A DNA stretch of 64,000 bases from Tubulanus polymorphus (taxonomy: Eukaryota > Nemertea > Palaeonemertea > Tubulaniformes > Tubulanidae). Under the pieces are notes generated by a model. It made no database searches. It saw nothing but the letters and a program-made list of their open reading frames with translations, and had not been told where the DNA came from. Of this stretch, positions 61,273 to 64,000 are shown in pieces; position 1 is the stretch's first letter, and each line of letters starts with the position of its first letter. The DNA is taken from contig NC_134026.1 of NCBI RefSeq assembly GCF_964204645.1, forward strand, positions 17,688,650 through 17,752,649, read 5' to 3'. The translations under genes and the position numbers were made by a program.

Positions 61273-62800
61273 CTACACTAAAGGGTCCGATCGGAAAGAA
61301 CGGACACCTTGAGCCATGACAACAGGACCAAGTGAAGCTAATGAGCCTAACTGGCCTGAAACATCCCGTAAATAAAATGACGTGAATGTCGACGGTGAAT
61401 TCCAAAACGCGGCCCGACAGACTTCCTCCAACGGAGCACCCGAAAAGGCTGCGCAGGAAGTAGCCATAGACCTCACTTGATGAGAAACGACTCCCTCCGA
61501 GGAAAGATTCTCCTTCAATAAAATGTCCTTGATCATTGAAGAGACCCATCGGGCTACTGTGTCCCGCGAAATATCACCCTTTAGGTGATCCAGCAGCGGA
61601 ATAAATAACCGCTCCCGTGAACCCCTCCGTGAAGCCGAGCGATCTAAATAGAAACACAACGCCCGCACAGGACATAAAGTCCTGTCCGGGATGCCCGGTT
61701 CCACTCGATGTTTTAGGGCTTCAATTCGCCATTGACGCCCAACCGAGCCTGGTCGTTGGTTCTTTGCCAAAGTTCCAAAGCAGGCCGCAGCGAGACAAAT
61801 TCATTCGCTGGCCCAAAGACAATGTGACCTTGTCGGACTGAAAGCGCATGAATCTCAGAGCGACGGGCCGAGCAAGCCAAGAACAGCAAAAATACAGTCT
61901 TTTTTGACAAATTTGCAAATGACGCTGCCGAAAGAGGTTCAAATGGAGCCTCCATTAACTTCTTCAAAATTACAGACAGATCCCATGGTGGAACTGTCCT
62001 TGTTACCCGAGGCCGGGAAATAGAAAACCCAGCAACCAGCTGGGATATCCGATGATCCCCTGCTACATTTGGCCATCCAGAAGCACGCAATGTATGAGAA
62101 ATCGCGGAGCGGTAACCTTTAATAGTTATGACCTGTAAACCTTTTGCTACAAATAGGTGCAGTAAAAAATCTGCCAATTGAGCTACAGAGGGTGAGCATG
62201 GATCAATTTCCCCTGCAGCACACCAATCCGCAAAATGACTCCATTTGGCATCGTAAATGGTACTTGTTGATGGCCGATTAGATCCTGCGATAAAGGAGGC
62301 AGCCTGTTCTGAAAAGCCTGAAGCTGACAAGGATCGCTGGACAATGGCCAGGCGAGCAGATTTAACCACTGGCTGTTTGGATGATGCCGAAAGAGCCCCT
62401 GAGACAGAAGCGATGGGAAATTCGGAAGAATCCTGGGGTTGTCGCACAGTAGGTTGAGAAGTGGTAGGAACCATTTCTGAGCCGGCCAACATGGTGCTAC
62501 CAGAACTATGTTGCAATTGACTGATCTCTCTATTTGATACGCATACGCATACGCATGCATCCCCGACCAGTCCAGAGAGAAGGCATCGACCCCCCACGCT
62601 TCCGCGTCTGGAAACGGGGACACAAACAGAGGACACCTCCGATTGAACCGGGTGGCAAACAGATCCAGCAGCGGATTGCCAAAAATGCCCCGAACCCGAT
62701 CGGCTACTTCTTGGTGGAGAACCCATTCTGTCGCAATAGCCTGACCTCGACGAGACAGAGCATCGGCCATCACGTTCCTTTTCCCTGCTGAATGTGCCAC
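61273..62800 (-). pseudogene. DIRS copy 2 tyrosine recombinase
   Basis: Same domain order and catalytic residues as copy 1 (SARRSEIHAL, SHQVRSMATS, FTSFYLRD). A 1-base deletion near 61773 breaks the frame at a different place from copy 1, where 2 bases are lost near 45564. The N-terminal part overlaps the RT-RNase H frame from about 62800 down to 62183. Confidence 0.88.
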
Positions 62801-64000
62801 AGTCAGGGACACGCCCTTTGTCTGGCACCAAAGAAGAATTTTGGCCGACAGACCTGTGAGGGTTTCTGAGTGAGTGCCCCCTTGGTTCTGAAGGTAAGCC
62901 CTCACTGTTGAATTGTCTGTGGCTAACCAAACGCGGTGGCCCTCCACTCTCCTGTGAAAGAACTTCAGGGCCCTCCACACGGCCAGCATTTCTAGGAAAT
63001 TTATGTGGTTGGTGGCCTCGTAGCGAGACCATTTCCCAGCTTTGACTCGGTTCTCCAGATGTGCCCCCCAACCTTGGTGACTGGCATTCGTGAATACACG
63101 AACTGGAGCCTCTAACGGGGCTAGTGACACCCCGAGCCGAAGATTCGTAGTGGCCGCCCACCACTGAAGATCCGGACTTAGATCAGTTGGAGGTACGGGA
63201 ATCAAGGCCTCCCAGTTGCCCTTCGACTGAGACCAGAAGACCTTCCAATATTGTTGCAAGCGCCTGCTTCTGAGGCGGCCTAAGGGCACCACCAGACCCA
63301 TGGAGCTGATGGAGCCTAGAAGCCGTGACCAGTAACGAGCTGTTCTCGGGGTTGTGGACACTCCCGCTACAGCTTCTTGAAGTTTGGCCACTCGAACCAT
63401 AGACGGAAAGACTTTGCCGATTCGGAGATCGAAGTCCATGCCGAGATAAGTGAACTGTTGGGCCGGCGTCAACTGAGATTTTTCCCTGTTTACGCGGAAC
63501 CCTAGCTGATGGACTAAGTCCAAGACTGAGGTCATTGCCTCCCGACATTCCTGAGCCGAATTCGCGACTATTAACCAGTCGTCGAGGTAAACGAACAGTC
63601 GAACACCCCTTGACTGAAGTACCTTCTGAACTGACTTGACCAACTTGGTGAAAACCCACGGGGCCGTACTGAGGCCAAATGGAAGAGACCTGAATTGGAA
63701 CTGGCGGCCTTTCCACTTTATCCTGAGAAATCGCCGAGATTTTGGGTGAATTGGAACCTGAAAGTAAGCATCTTTCAGGTCCAATGAAGCCGCCCATTGA
63801 CCCGGACGGAGCCCTTGAATCACGTCCTTGGGCTTGGTCATCCGGAACCTTGGAATGTCTAGGTGCCGATTGAGGGATGACAGATCTATCACTGTCCGTT
63901 GACCCCCTGTGGCCTTTGGTACCATGAATATTCGAGAAAACCAGCCGGGAGAAGTTTCGTTGAAAACTGGTTCTATCGCTCCCTTCTCTGCCAGTTCCTT
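62183..64000 (-). CDS. DIRS copy 2 RT-RNase H, open to the window edge
   Basis: A single uninterrupted frame from the window edge to the stop at 62183, with the RT blocks (SLDLKDAYFQVPIHP, VYLDDWLIVAN) intact. RNase H shows VRVFTNASHQGWG: the first catalytic Asp is Asn (codon at 63086-63088), while copy 1 keeps Asp. An in-frame 27-base loss near 62540 removes a Pro-rich stretch after VDAFSLDWS. The RT looks usable, but the RNase H change would probably abolish template degradation. Confidence 0.9.
   Translation of the reverse strand, partial: KELAEKGAIEPVFNETSPGWFSRIFMVPKATGGQRTVIDLSSLNRHLDIPRFRMTKPKDVIQGLRPGQWAASLDLKDAYFQVPIHPKSRRFLRIKWKGRQFQFRSLPFGLSTAPWVFTKLVKSVQKVLQSRGVRLFVYLDDWLIVANSAQECREAMTSVLDLVHQLGFRVNREKSQLTPAQQFTYLGMDFDLRIGKVFPSMVRVAKLQEAVAGVSTTPRTARYWSRLLGSISSMGLVVPLGRLRSRRLQQYWKVFWSQSKGNWEALIPVPPTDLSPDLQWWAATTNLRLGVSLAPLEAPVRVFTNASHQGWGAHLENRVKAGKWSRYEATNHINFLEMLAVWRALKFFHRRVEGHRVWLATDNSTVRAYLQNQGGTHSETLTGLSAKILLWCQTKGVSLTVAHSAGKRNVMADALSRRGQAIATEWVLHQEVADRVRGIFGNPLLDLFATRFNRRCPLFVSPFPDAEAWGVDAFSLDWSGMHAYAYAYQIERSVNCNIVLVAPCWPAQKWFLPLLNLLCDNPRILPNFPSLLSQGLFRHHPNSQWLNLLAWPLSSDPCQLQAFQNRLPPLSQDLIGHQQVPFTMPNGVILRIGVLQGKLIHAHPL

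Larger units (their letters stand above)
60697..64000 (-). mobile_element. DIRS-type retrotransposon, copy 2 (truncated by the window)
   Basis: Nearly identical to copy 1 over 3.3 kb: left end (ATTACAATTTTTGGAAC at 60697), left terminal repeat, internal complementary region (60917-61012), recombinase and RT-RNase H. Flanking DNA differs from that of copy 1, so it is an independent insertion in the next CARM1 intron, also in sense orientation. It lacks copy 1's RT deletions but has its own 1-base deletion in the recombinase and a 27-base deletion near 62540. Confidence 0.92.

Overview
This is nuclear DNA of an invertebrate animal. Both host genes have classical GT-AG introns, and the repeats include a Helentron, a CR1/L2-type LINE, DIRS elements, MITEs, Polinton-like elements and a long (CATA)n array. 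This mixture is typical of a marine lophotrochozoan such as a mollusc, but the phylum is an inference. There are no bacterial-style operons, rRNAs or CRISPR arrays.

Layout. 1-5230 (+): a decayed Helentron (Rep, PIF1-type helicase, AP-like endonuclease) split by a 1.77 kb foldback element. 5207-6824 (-): a decayed DIRS-like gag and reverse transcriptase. About 6838-12100 (-): a nearly full-length CR1/L2-type LINE. 12160-15850: small repeats, an ORF1-like fragment, a MITE and a Gypsy-type protease fragment. 15855-20486: a 4.63 kb palindromic, very AT-rich Polinton-like element flanked by an exact 6-bp target duplication, with small virus-like genes. 20493-24000: a tRNA-Val-like relic, mini-elements and an AT-rich island with related virus-like gene relics. 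24160-28260: no recognisable gene.

28262-34247 (-): a complete four-exon calcyphosin-like (CAPSL) EF-hand gene encoding 208 residues. Its last intron holds two more Polinton-like fragments and the long tetranucleotide array. 40017-59741 (-): the ten 3' exons of CARM1/PRMT4 (413 residues, from SAM motif I to the stop), followed by a likely long 3' UTR. Two nearly identical DIRS-type tyrosine-recombinase retrotransposons lie in sense orientation in the CARM1 region. One complete copy (about 44539-50596) sits in a 10.5 kb intron. The other starts at about 60697 and runs off the window, presumably in the next intron upstream.

The most unusual material is the AT-rich Polinton-like group. At least five sites share termini beginning AGTAA and followed by a GGTCGA-rich block. 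Three encode diverged versions of one small protein family, and two share a 5' leader. The 4.63 kb copy is a head-to-head inverted duplication carrying a 24-bp minisatellite and two small membrane-protein genes per arm.
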